A stretch of 5,166 nt of DNA, taken from the NCBI GenBank assembly GCA_003648675.1, contig QMPS01000077.1, positions 1 through 5,166 of the forward strand. Reading direction: 5' to 3'. Under the pieces are notes generated by a model that was not told the DNA's origin, did not search any database, and worked only from the letters and a program-made list of their open reading frames with translations. Shown piece after piece: positions 1 to 5,166 of this stretch. A program made the translations under genes and the position numbers. Origin of the DNA: Aquificota bacterium. GTDB lineage: Bacteria; Thermosulfidibacterota; Thermosulfidibacteria; Thermosulfidibacterales; B14-G1. Numbering within the stretch: the first letter of the stretch is position 1; each line of letters starts with the position of its first letter.

Positions 1-1409
1 CCTTCATCTTTTCCTCCCGTAGAAATGTCCCAGCTGGCTATAATTCTATTTTTACCCAAGCGCTTTCCTTGGTAAAGGGCCTTGTCGGCTTTGAGGAGGA
101 TTTGATCTAAGGTGGAGTCAGGGGTCTCAGGGTCGAACCAAGACACCCCGAAGGTGGCGGTCACCACTATGGGGACGTCCATGTTGGCCGTTTCTATGGC
201 CCGGCGTATCCTTTCTGCCACCGAGAGTGCCACTTCTCCCCTTGTATGGGGAAGGAGGACAACAAACTCTTCTCCACCATACCTCCCTGGTAGGTCTACT
301 TTTCTGGAGTTTTTTTTCAGAATGGAGCCGATGGTTTGTAGGACCTTATCTCCTGCCTGGTGTCCCCAGGAATCGTTGACCCTTTTAAAGTCGTCGATGT
401 CTAACATGATGATGGAGAAGGGGTATTTGTACCTCTGGGCTCTGGTGAGCTCTTTCTCTGCCATTTCCATCCAGGTGCGGCGGTTTAGGATGCCAGTGAG
501 GCCGTCGGTGGTGGCCAGGATTTCCAGCTTTTTTTCCACTGTTAAACGGGCTAGGGTGGTGGCGGCTATGTCCGCCAGGATCTCCAAAGAGACCAAGTCG
601 TCACTGGTCACGTCGGCTTTCTTGTACTTTCTGTCCGCGGCCACGATGGCCCTGGCGTACTTTTCTCCATCTATCTTTACAGGCGCCAGAAGGAAGGAGC
701 GGGAGCGGATGGCTCTGATTCGATCGAAGGGGGGTTTTAGTCGGTATTTGGGGGGTATGAAGTCCTCCGAGGCGAAGATCAAAGCCCGGTTCTCCTGGCA
801 GGCTACACCTATTGCCCCTGCCTCTGAGGAGCAAGGAATGATGAGGGTTTCCAGGGCCTTTTCTTCATCTTTGTCCTTCATCTTTATCCCCCGGGCTTCC
901 ACGATGACCAGTCCTTCCGACTTTCTCTGGTACACTATTACCCTGTCGAGGCTAAGGGCTACGTGGGCGGCGTGTGCCAATTTGTAGTAGACCTCCTCCT
1001 CTTTGATTGATTTGCCTATGAGGGCCCCCAGTTGGCTGATTTTGAGCATTCTTTCCTTGGTGATTTCCAACTCGTGACAAGCCATCTCTTCCTTTCTTTC
1101 CAACTCTGCCCGGGATCTTGAGAGTTCTTGGACGAGTTTGCTCTCCCTCTCCAACCTGGTCACAGTGATGCCTGCAAAGACGGCAAAGGCCAGAGCTGTG
1201 CCTAAGGTGACGTAGGTATAAAGTACGTCCCGATAGGGGGATGGGGCGGAGAGGTTCAGGACCTTTTCTAGGATGAACCATCCCAACGGGGCCCCCATGG
1301 CCAAGAGGAGGGCCCATAAGAGGTAAAGGGGCAAGGGAATGTTCTCCCCCTGGGAGGGGAACCGAAGAATTCTAGCATTGCGTTTGATTCCTTTTGGCAG
1401 AGTTTTCAC
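1..1409 (-). CDS. Membrane-anchored GAF-GGDEF diguanylate cyclase (3' end cut by window edge)
   Basis: Likely makes cyclic di-GMP from two GTP at the inner face of the cytoplasmic membrane. Translating the minus strand from the GTG at 1407-1409 gives 469 complete residues with no stop before the window edge. Visible order: two hydrophobic segments (about 26-48 and 62-84), a charged helical/coiled-coil linker (about 85-125), a GAF-like sensor domain (about 130-290) and a GGDEF domain (about 297-458). GGDEF hallmarks are TTDGLTGILNRR (300-311), metal-binding MLDIDDF (335-341), NDSWGHQAGD (345-354), the active-site loop GGEEF (378-382) and KADKALYQGKRLGKNR (440-455). The product-inhibition I-site RxxD is intact (R369-K-V-D372, five residues before GGEEF). 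A TAA lies two codons before the GTG, and AAAGGA sits 7 nt upstream, so the start is well fixed. Almost all of the protein is present; only a short tail should be missing. The ligand of the GAF domain is unknown. Confidence 0.95.
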   Translation of the reverse strand, partial: MKTLPKGIKRNARILRFPSQGENIPLPLYLLWALLLAMGAPLGWFILEKVLNLSAPSPYRDVLYTYVTLGTALAFAVFAGITVTRLERESKLVQELSRSRAELERKEEMACHELEITKERMLKISQLGALIGKSIKEEEVYYKLAHAAHVALSLDRVIVYQRKSEGLVIVEARGIKMKDKDEEKALETLIIPCSSEAGAIGVACQENRALIFASEDFIPPKYRLKPPFDRIRAIRSRSFLLAPVKIDGEKYARAIVAADRKYKKADVTSDDLVSLEILADIAATTLARLTVEKKLEILATTDGLTGILNRRTWMEMAEKELTRAQRYKYPFSIIMLDIDDFKRVNDSWGHQAGDKVLQTIGSILKKNSRKVDLPGRYGGEEFVVLLPHTRGEVALSVAERIRRAIETANMDVPIVVTATFGVSWFDPETPDSTLDQILLKADKALYQGKRLGKNRIIASWDISTGGKDE

Positions 1410-1436
1410 GGCTTATTCCTTTCATTGTATGAGAGT

Positions 1437-1465
1437 ATGATAAAACGAGTTGTTCTAAATATCAA
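1437..1465 (-). promoter_or_regulatory. Sigma70-type promoter for the diguanylate cyclase
   Basis: Read on the minus strand, TTGATA (1460-1465) and TATCAT (1437-1442) each match the -35 and -10 consensus at five of six positions and are separated by exactly 17 nt. Transcription would begin near 1430, leaving a short leader of about 20 nt that contains the AAAGGA ribosome site (1417-1422) before the GTG start at 1409. The surrounding DNA is clearly more AT-rich than the flanking genes. Inferred from sequence only. Confidence 0.6.
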
Positions 1466-1496
1466 TAAACAAAATACTTTTTATAAGTTGTGCAAT

Positions 1497-1520
1497 TTTC
1501 TTATGCGGTTTCTTATGGGG
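1497..1520 (+). repeat. Two-copy 12-bp tandem direct repeat in the divergent intergenic region
   Basis: TTTCTTATGCGG (1497-1508) is followed at once by TTTCTTATGGGG (1509-1520), identical at 11 of 12 positions. It lies between the cyclase promoter and the exporter start, where a regulator of the plus-strand genes could bind. One helical turn is about 10.5 bp, so a 12-bp period puts the copies on nearly the same DNA face. A poor promoter match overlaps it (TTGTGC 1488-1493, 17 nt, TCTTAT 1511-1516; three and four matches of six). It could equally be chance. Confidence 0.4.
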
Positions 1521-1571
1521 CCTCTGGTTTCTCCCTTTTTCATCTGATAGAAGTCTGTGCCTAGAGTTTTC

Positions 1572-1577
1572 GGGAGG
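1572..1577 (+). promoter_or_regulatory. Ribosome binding site that sets the exporter start
   Basis: GGGAGG lies 5 nt before the GTG at 1583 but overlaps the in-frame GTG at 1577. The spacing therefore favours 1583 and makes the upstream GTG an unlikely initiator. A TTG at 1592, preceded by GGAGGGG, is a weaker alternative. Confidence 0.6.
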
Positions 1578-1582
1578 TGCTG

Positions 1583-2212
1583 GTGGAGGGGTTGGCTGTC
1601 ATAGCCGTGGGCTCCTTCTTGGTGGCCTTTTCAGGAGCGGCTTCGCCGGGTCCCGTTCTTACCATCACTCTGGCGGAGTCGGCCAGGAGAGGGTTCAAAG
1701 TGGGCCCCCTGATTGTACTGGGCCATGCCGTTTTGGAAATCCCTGTGGTGGTTGCAGTGGTGTTAGGACTTGGAGAGGCCCTTAAGGGGCCTGTAGCTAC
1801 AAGGGTTTTGGGTTTGGGGGGAGGAGGGGTTCTTCTATGGCTGGCTTGGCAGACCTATAAAGACTCTCTGGTGCCTTTTTCTCCTGGGGAGGGAGAGACT
1901 GGTGGAGGGGGATGGGTGGATTTGCCCGTTAAAGGGGTGCTTACGAGTCTTTCCAATCCTTACTGGTTCCTTTGGTGGGCTACCATTGGCTTGGCTTATC
2001 TCACCATTGCCTTAAAGGAGGGATGGAAGGGGGTTCTGGTGTTCTATGTGGGACACATTGTGGCTGATTTGGCGTGGTACTCTTTGGTTTCTGGCTTGGT
2101 GGCTTCTGGGAGGAGATTTATGGGAGCCAGGACTTATTCGTGGCTTTTGAAGGTCTGTGCCTTAGTGCTGTTGGCTTTTGGTTTCTATTTCTTTTCTCTT
2201 GGGGTTAGATGA
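1583..2212 (+). CDS. LysE/RhtB-family amino-acid or metabolite exporter
   Basis: Predicted cytoplasmic-membrane exporter of the LysE/RhtB superfamily, which exports amino acids and related small molecules, probably by proton exchange. The 209 residues match the family's usual size of about 200-220 and have six hydrophobic stretches (about 3-20, 40-63, 72-90, 115-140, 147-172, 185-206). Family marks are SPGP (21-24) at the end of the first segment, the glycine-spaced G38...G41...G48 region, and the second-half motif KGVLTSLSNPYWFLWW (117-132) with its conserved Asn-Pro. A glycine-rich hydrophilic loop (about 97-112) joins the two halves. The GTG at 1583 was chosen for SD spacing; GTG 1577 would add two residues. 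A HAD gene follows after 22 nt, suggesting co-transcription. The substrate cannot be read from the sequence, and the motifs are looser than in characterised lysine or homoserine exporters. Confidence 0.87.
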   Translation: MEGLAVIAVGSFLVAFSGAASPGPVLTITLAESARRGFKVGPLIVLGHAVLEIPVVVAVVLGLGEALKGPVATRVLGLGGGGVLLWLAWQTYKDSLVPFSPGEGETGGGGWVDLPVKGVLTSLSNPYWFLWWATIGLAYLTIALKEGWKGVLVFYVGHIVADLAWYSLVSGLVASGRRFMGARTYSWLLKVCALVLLAFGFYFFSLGVR

Positions 2213-2234
2213 GGATTTGTGGGAGGGAAGGACA

Positions 2235-2948
2235 ATGGGAGAAATAGAGGCGGTCACTTTCGATTTCTGGGAAACCCTCTTTGGCTTCCTGTCTCCCCAG
2301 GAGCTGGAAGAGGTGAGGAGGCTTCGGGTGGAGTCTTTTTCCCGAATATTGGGTGTGCCTCCTGAGAAGGTGGAAGAGGCTTTTTACCAGGTGGTGACAG
2401 AGATGAATCGAGAAAGGGAGGCTTCGGGCCTCGAGGTGCCCCTGGAGGAGGTCATCAGGCGTACCGTGGTGCGGTTGAGTGTTGGGAATGCTCCTTTGGA
2501 TGCTCTGGAAGAAGTCTACGTGAGGGCGGTTTTTGAGAGACTGCCTGGGCCTTTGCCGGGGGCTATGGAGACTCTGGAGGAGTTGAGGAGGCGGGGAGTG
2601 AAGTTGGCCATCATCTCCAATACCATCCATGGTCAGATCGAGCGGGCCCTGCTGAGGCACTATGGTGTTTACCCTAAGTTCAGGGTGCTCCTCTTCTCTT
2701 CGGAGGTGAGGTACAGAAAGCCTAGACCTGAGATCTTCCGTATGGCCCTTTATCACATGGGAGTGAGGCCTGAGGCCACCCTTCATGTGGGGGACACTCC
2801 GGAGGCCGATGTGTTGGGGGCTTTGAGGGTGGGTATGGGAGCTGTGCATTTCGATCCTGAAGGTAAAGGGTATCCAGATCATCTGCCCAAACCCCATCAT
2901 ACCATCTCTCATCTCACCCAGGTTCTGGAGTTGGTGGTGGGGAATTAG
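2235..2948 (+). CDS. HAD-superfamily hydrolase with atypical motif I (DFWETL)
   Basis: Soluble 237-residue haloacid dehalogenase-superfamily protein with the Rossmann core and a helical cap after motif I (about 18-100), as in subfamily I. Visible motifs: I, FDFWETL (9-15, nucleophile D10); II, IISNT (126-130, S128); III, RKPRPEIF (161-168, K162); IV, HVGDTPEAD (184-192, D187 and D192). The second motif-I aspartate, the general acid/base of most phosphatases, is replaced by Trp12. Family members lacking that Asp include L-2-haloacid dehalogenases and phosphonatases, but similar DFWxTL proteins are usually only called HAD hydrolases, so the substrate is open. The ATG at 2235 was chosen because GGAGGG lies 7 nt upstream. 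An in-frame start at 2178 would overlap the exporter by 35 nt and add 19 residues that lack family resemblance. Confidence 0.88.
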   Translation: MGEIEAVTFDFWETLFGFLSPQELEEVRRLRVESFSRILGVPPEKVEEAFYQVVTEMNREREASGLEVPLEEVIRRTVVRLSVGNAPLDALEEVYVRAVFERLPGPLPGAMETLEELRRRGVKLAIISNTIHGQIERALLRHYGVYPKFRVLLFSSEVRYRKPRPEIFRMALYHMGVRPEATLHVGDTPEADVLGALRVGMGAVHFDPEGKGYPDHLPKPHHTISHLTQVLELVVGN

Positions 2949-3022
2949 GCGATCCGTTTAGGGGAAGGCCTCGGTATTATTCTCTTGAATCGCAGGGATG
3001 AGGAGGAGTATGGTATCAGTGG

Positions 3023-3901
3023 GTGAGTTTTGAAAGGAGAATACTTTTGGAGCCTCTGCTTATAAAAGATGTACCCATAGTGGTTTTTGATACAGAGACC
3101 ACGGGGCTTTCTCCCCTCTCCCACGTCGTGGAGTTGGGTGCAGCCAAGCTGCAGGGTGGGAGGATGGTGGACACCTTCGTTAGCTTGGTGAAGCCTCCCG
3201 TGTCTATTCCTGAGAAGGTGGTGAGAATCCATGGCATAGACAATGCCATGGTGCGTCACGCCCCTCCCTTTAAAGCGGTGGCCCACAGATTCAGAGAGTT
3301 TGTAAAGGGGAGTATTCTGGTAGCCCATAACGCCTCTTTTGATCTCAAGGTGCTTTCCATAAATTTTCAGCGCAGGGGTATTCCTCTTTTGGACAATCCC
3401 GTGTTGGATACCCGTCGCATATCCCGCCGCCATTTCCCAGAGGTGGCCGATCACAGCTTGTCCCATTTAATCCATGTTTGGAGGAGCCCTTTTAAAGGCT
3501 GTCATCGGGCCTTGGCCGACGCCCGACACACAGCCTACATCTTTGTGGGCATGATGCAGAAGCTTGGATTGGGGCCCCATGACAAGGTGTCTGACCTTTT
3601 CTCCCTGTTTGGCCCACCTGATTCTATGCTCCGTTACCAGGCCCGCTGGGACGAGGTGGGCAAAAGGGACAGCCGGGTGGAGAGGCTCCTCCTTGCTGTT
3701 AGGGAGGGGAAGGTCTTGGAGATTTTCTATGATGGTGGGGATACCCAGGGTCGGCGGTGTATTTCGCCCCTGGCACTCTTCTCCACAGGTGAAGTTCACT
3801 ATCTCAAGGCCCTATGCACCCCCGAGGGTCGGGTGAAGACTTTTCGTATAGACCGCATCACCTACATCCGGCCCCTTCAGGATGGGGCTGTGGGGGGATG
3901 A
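3023..3901 (+). CDS. DnaQ-like DEDDh 3'-5' exonuclease fused to a C-terminal WYL domain
   Basis: Residues about 15-182 form a complete DEDDh exonuclease domain like DNA polymerase III epsilon: Exo I FDTETTG (22-28, D23 and E25), Exo II AHNASFD (101-107, D107) and Exo III HRALAD (161-166, H161 and D166). All five catalytic residues are present, so two-metal 3'-5' hydrolysis of DNA or RNA ends is expected. After a linker (about 186-215), residues about 216-284 look like a WYL domain: LLLAVREGKVLEIFY, RRCISPLAL, then EVHYLKALC (HYL in place of WYL) and KTFRIDRI. WYL domains elsewhere bind ssDNA or nucleotide ligands. No polymerase or UvrC-like domain is attached. A TGA at 2999-3001 bounds the frame upstream. 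I give the longest form (GTG 3023), whose nearest SD is 14 nt away. TTG 3047, with AAGGAG 7 nt upstream, may be the true start and would remove eight residues without touching a motif. The gene lies 74 nt after the HAD gene. Confidence 0.9.
   Translation: MSFERRILLEPLLIKDVPIVVFDTETTGLSPLSHVVELGAAKLQGGRMVDTFVSLVKPPVSIPEKVVRIHGIDNAMVRHAPPFKAVAHRFREFVKGSILVAHNASFDLKVLSINFQRRGIPLLDNPVLDTRRISRRHFPEVADHSLSHLIHVWRSPFKGCHRALADARHTAYIFVGMMQKLGLGPHDKVSDLFSLFGPPDSMLRYQARWDEVGKRDSRVERLLLAVREGKVLEIFYDGGDTQGRRCISPLALFSTGEVHYLKALCTPEGRVKTFRIDRITYIRPLQDGAVGG
3034..3039 (+). promoter_or_regulatory. Strong internal SD favouring a TTG start for the exonuclease
   Basis: AAGGAG lies 7 nt before the in-frame TTG at 3047-3049. 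The upstream GTG at 3023 has only an AGGAGGAG block (3001-3008) at a 14-nt spacing, which better suits the out-of-frame ATG at 3010. This argues that translation begins at 3047, at least in part. Confidence 0.45.
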
Positions 3902-3902
3902 A

Positions 3903-3930
3903 GGCCTTTCCCCTATAGGGAAGATGGGCC
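3903..3930. terminator. Possible weak hairpin between convergent genes
   Basis: The 40-nt gap between convergent stops holds TTCCC (3908-3912), loop CTATA and GGGAA (3918-3922). A G-T pair extends the stem by one, and GGCC (3903-3906) can pair outside with GGCC (3927-3930). There is no T-run on either side, so intrinsic termination is doubtful. The position suits a shared bidirectional terminator. Confidence 0.2.
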
Positions 3931-3941
3931 CCTCTCAAAGG

Positions 3942-4217
3942 TCATCTCAAAATATCCACCCTCAGATGGTACTTGTAGTCCCGGGTCTTCACCTTAAGAT
4001 CTAATGAGCCGTTGCTCCAGTAGGGTTTCCATTCCAGCTTTGCCCTTTTGATCCCGTAGGGCGCAATCTTCACATTGTCGGGATGGACGACAAGACCCCA
4101 GGGAGGGCGGAAGTCCACCTTGGCTCTGTACTTGCGGGGATTCACCAGCCAGAGTCTCCGGTTGCCCCTTCTTAGGATAGATGGCAGGACTATGACCCTT
4201 TTGTCTTCTTTATTCAC
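3942..4217 (-). CDS. Small basic protein, possibly an Ig-like (MSP/ASH-type) domain
   Basis: I do not recognise this 91-residue gene with certainty. It has no signal peptide or membrane segment, is rich in Lys and Arg, and alternates hydrophobic and polar residues as a beta-rich fold would. Residues 24-66 (LVNPRKYRAKV, then GLVVHPDNVKIAPYG and LEWKPYW) recall the 'NP...V...P..I.P......W.P' pattern of MSP/ASH-type immunoglobulin domains. That is a fold guess, not a function. It starts with GTG at 4215-4217, one base after the MBL stop, and its GGAGG (4224-4228) lies inside the last MBL codons at a 6-nt spacing, so it is almost surely translated with the MBL gene. No overlapping plus-strand frame shows comparable signals. 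Confidence 0.7.
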   Translation of the reverse strand: MNKEDKRVIVLPSILRRGNRRLWLVNPRKYRAKVDFRPPWGLVVHPDNVKIAPYGIKRAKLEWKPYWSNGSLDLKVKTRDYKYHLRVDILR

Positions 4218-4218
4218 T

Positions 4219-4926
4219 TTACACCTCCATTAGTAAGCCGGCGCCGACTGGAAGACACCGCTCTCCGTAGATGCTGGCAAAGGTTTCTATAGCCGTGTCT
4301 CCTGTGCAGTGGCACGGAGCTACCAGGGCTACTTCTAGGCTTAGGAGTTGGCGGGCCACAGCGGCTACTTGAGGAGCAGGGAGGTTCATGAGATGGAATC
4401 CTCCCATGACTAGGTGGAGAGGTTCCTTTGCCAGTTTGGTGGCTGTCTCCACCATGGCTACAATGCCCGGGTGGGCACAGCCTGTCAGAAGGACCCAGCC
4501 TGTGGAGCCATGGATGAGGAGCCCTTGCTCGAGGAGGGGGCCGGGCAGGACACCTGTGGTCATTGCCCCAGGAGTTATCTCTTTCATCCGGTCCTCTATG
4601 ATGACCTTAGCCCCTAGGTGCTCTGCTTCACTGGCGAAGGTGATGGAGAAAGCGGAGTGGAGAAAAACCTCTTTTCCACCGTGTATCTGGAGGAGGTCTA
4701 GAAGGCCGCCTGTGTGATCCCAGTGGAAGTGGGAGATGACGACAATTTCGACAGTAGAAGGGTCAATTGCAAGCTTCTCCATATTGCTCAAAAGGATATG
4801 GCCTTTTGCGCCTGTATCAAAGAGGATCTTTGGACTACCTTCCATCTCTATAAGGCAGGAAAATCCCCAATCGGCGGTAAGCTCCCGCCTGCAAACCGTA
4901 TTGTCATACACTAAGGTGATCCTCAT
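4219..4926 (-). CDS. MBL-fold metallo-hydrolase, 'dihydropterin synthase-like' (COG1237-type)
   Basis: Soluble 235-residue metallo-beta-lactamase-fold protein. The N-terminus (MRITLVYDNT, then WGFSCLIE and KILFDTGAKG) and the following NMEKLAID match the group often annotated as 7,8-dihydropterin-6-yl-methyl-4-(beta-D-ribofuranosyl)aminobenzene 5'-phosphate synthase. Metal ligands visible: HFHWDH (66-71; H66, H68, D70, H71), H152 in GCAHPG (149-154) and H178 in GGFHL (175-179); PCHCTG (204-209) near the end is also typical. The binuclear metal site therefore looks intact. The named activity concerns methanopterin-type cofactor synthesis; in this window nothing else supports that pathway, so only 'MBL-fold hydrolase' is safe. 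The ATG at 4926 has AAGGAG 9 nt upstream (4936-4941). It lies 23 nt after the UbiB-like gene and one base before the small gene, indicating an operon. Confidence 0.9.
   Translation of the reverse strand: MRITLVYDNTVCRRELTADWGFSCLIEMEGSPKILFDTGAKGHILLSNMEKLAIDPSTVEIVVISHFHWDHTGGLLDLLQIHGGKEVFLHSAFSITFASEAEHLGAKVIIEDRMKEITPGAMTTGVLPGPLLEQGLLIHGSTGWVLLTGCAHPGIVAMVETATKLAKEPLHLVMGGFHLMNLPAPQVAAVARQLLSLEVALVAPCHCTGDTAIETFASIYGERCLPVGAGLLMEV
4224..4228 (-). promoter_or_regulatory. SD of the small gene embedded in the 3' end of the MBL gene
   Basis: Read on the minus strand, GGAGG falls within the last two sense codons of the MBL gene (Glu-Val), 6 nt before the downstream GTG. Ribosomes ending on the MBL message would expose and reuse this site, giving translational coupling. 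Confidence 0.7.
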
Positions 4927-4949
4927 CGGGCGTATCTCCTTTCATCGTC

Positions 4950-5166
4950 TCATAGCTTTCCCCTTCTCAAAATGGCTATAAGAAGCCACATACCCATCAG
5001 GCCTGCCACCACAAAACCAACGATGCCAATAATCGATATGCCAAACATGAAGGGAGGGGTTTTGGATAAAACTATCAGGGCAGAGCCGATGATGAGGGCT
5101 CCAATGATAATGGAAAAAGCGATCCGGTTGCTGATCTTGTCATGTGTTATCAGCATCGGTTCCAAC
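4950..5166 (-). CDS. UbiB/AarF (ABC1) family kinase-like protein, C-terminal fragment
   Basis: Only the last 72 residues or so are in the window; the gene enters from the right edge with no real start inside (the TTG at 5165 is an internal Leu codon). The fragment reads THDKISNRIAFSIIIGALII and continues through two hydrophobic helices, ending in WLLIAILRRGKL. A short soluble stretch with His-Asp-x-x-Ser-Asn-Arg followed by a two-helix membrane hairpin is the usual C-terminal end of UbiB/AarF proteins, atypical protein-kinase-like ATPases tied to isoprenoid-quinone or lipid metabolism at the membrane. The kinase domain itself lies outside, so its integrity cannot be judged. The stop at 4950-4952 is 23 nt before the MBL start, suggesting one transcript. 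Confidence 0.75.
   Translation of the reverse strand, partial: LEPMLITHDKISNRIAFSIIIGALIIGSALIVLSKTPPFMFGISIIGIVGFVVAGLMGMWLLIAILRRGKL

Noticed and set aside
112..987. Long plus-strand open frame of 291 codons
   Set aside because: It lies antisense to the GAF-GGDEF gene, whose motifs are unmistakable on the other strand. The plus-strand translation has no recognisable domain and is Ser/Arg/Met-rich, as antisense shadows often are.
1341..1362. Imperfect inverted repeat GTTCTCCCC-CTGG-GAGGGGAAC
   Set aside because: It lies inside the coding sequence of the cyclase near its N-terminus, has an internal mismatch and no T-run, and is likely a by-product of Pro/Gly codons rather than a terminator.
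2205..2912. Minus-strand open frame of 235 codons
   Set aside because: It is antisense to the HAD hydrolase, His/Pro/Gln-rich, and has no motif. The HAD frame has four catalytic motifs and a good SD.
2949..2993. GCGAT ... ATCGC arms in the HAD-exonuclease gap
   Set aside because: The arms are only 5 bp with a 35-nt loop and no T-run, too weak to call a terminator, so co-transcription remains possible.
2945..3799. Minus-strand frames opposite the exonuclease
   Set aside because: They are shadows of the DEDDh-WYL gene, with low-complexity translations and no supporting ribosome sites.
1583..3901. A dedicated defence or antiphage island
   Set aside because: Apart from the WYL fusion there is no toxin, helicase, restriction, phage or mobile-element gene, so a defence role cannot be supported from this window.
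4219..4926. Naming the MBL protein a methanopterin-pathway synthase
   Set aside because: The resemblance is at family level only. No other methanopterin or folate-analogue gene is visible here, and this name is often transferred without evidence.
4388..4981. Several short plus-strand frames opposite the MBL and UbiB-like genes
   Set aside because: The minus-strand genes carry clear metal-binding motifs and membrane helices. The plus-strand translations show nothing recognisable.

Overview
This window looks like ordinary bacterial chromosome. GC content is moderate and genes are tightly packed with clear Shine-Dalgarno (SD) sites. Arginine is often encoded by AGG/AGA, as is common in thermophilic and some anaerobic lineages. 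The C-terminal UbiB/AarF fragment resembles those of delta-proteobacterial-type organisms (Desulfobacterota and relatives), and the membrane GAF-GGDEF protein fits a Gram-negative-like cell. The taxonomic guess is inference from protein style and is weak. I see no RNA gene, CRISPR array, insertion sequence or phage gene.

Layout. (1) Positions 1-1409, minus strand: a membrane-anchored GAF-GGDEF diguanylate cyclase. It has no predicted-ORF start/stop pair in the window because its 3' end runs off the left edge. (2) Positions 1410-1582: an AT-rich divergent intergenic region with a good sigma70-type promoter for the cyclase and a 12-bp tandem repeat. (3) Positions 1583-3901, plus strand: a probable three-gene run of a LysE/RhtB-type exporter, a HAD-family hydrolase and a DnaQ-like DEDDh exonuclease fused to a C-terminal WYL domain. 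(4) Positions 3942-5166, minus strand and convergent with (3): the C-terminal end of a UbiB/AarF-type kinase-like membrane protein, an MBL-fold hydrolase of the 'dihydropterin synthase-like' group, and a small basic protein whose ribosome site lies inside the end of the MBL gene.

How the genes work together: no single pathway links the three blocks. The cyclase makes c-di-GMP and would feed signalling. The exporter and HAD protein may be co-transcribed, but no common substrate is visible. The exonuclease-WYL protein is the most interesting item, since it joins a proofreading/repair-type nuclease to a domain that in other proteins binds single-stranded DNA or nucleotide ligands. The minus-strand trio on the right looks like one operon by spacing and translational coupling.
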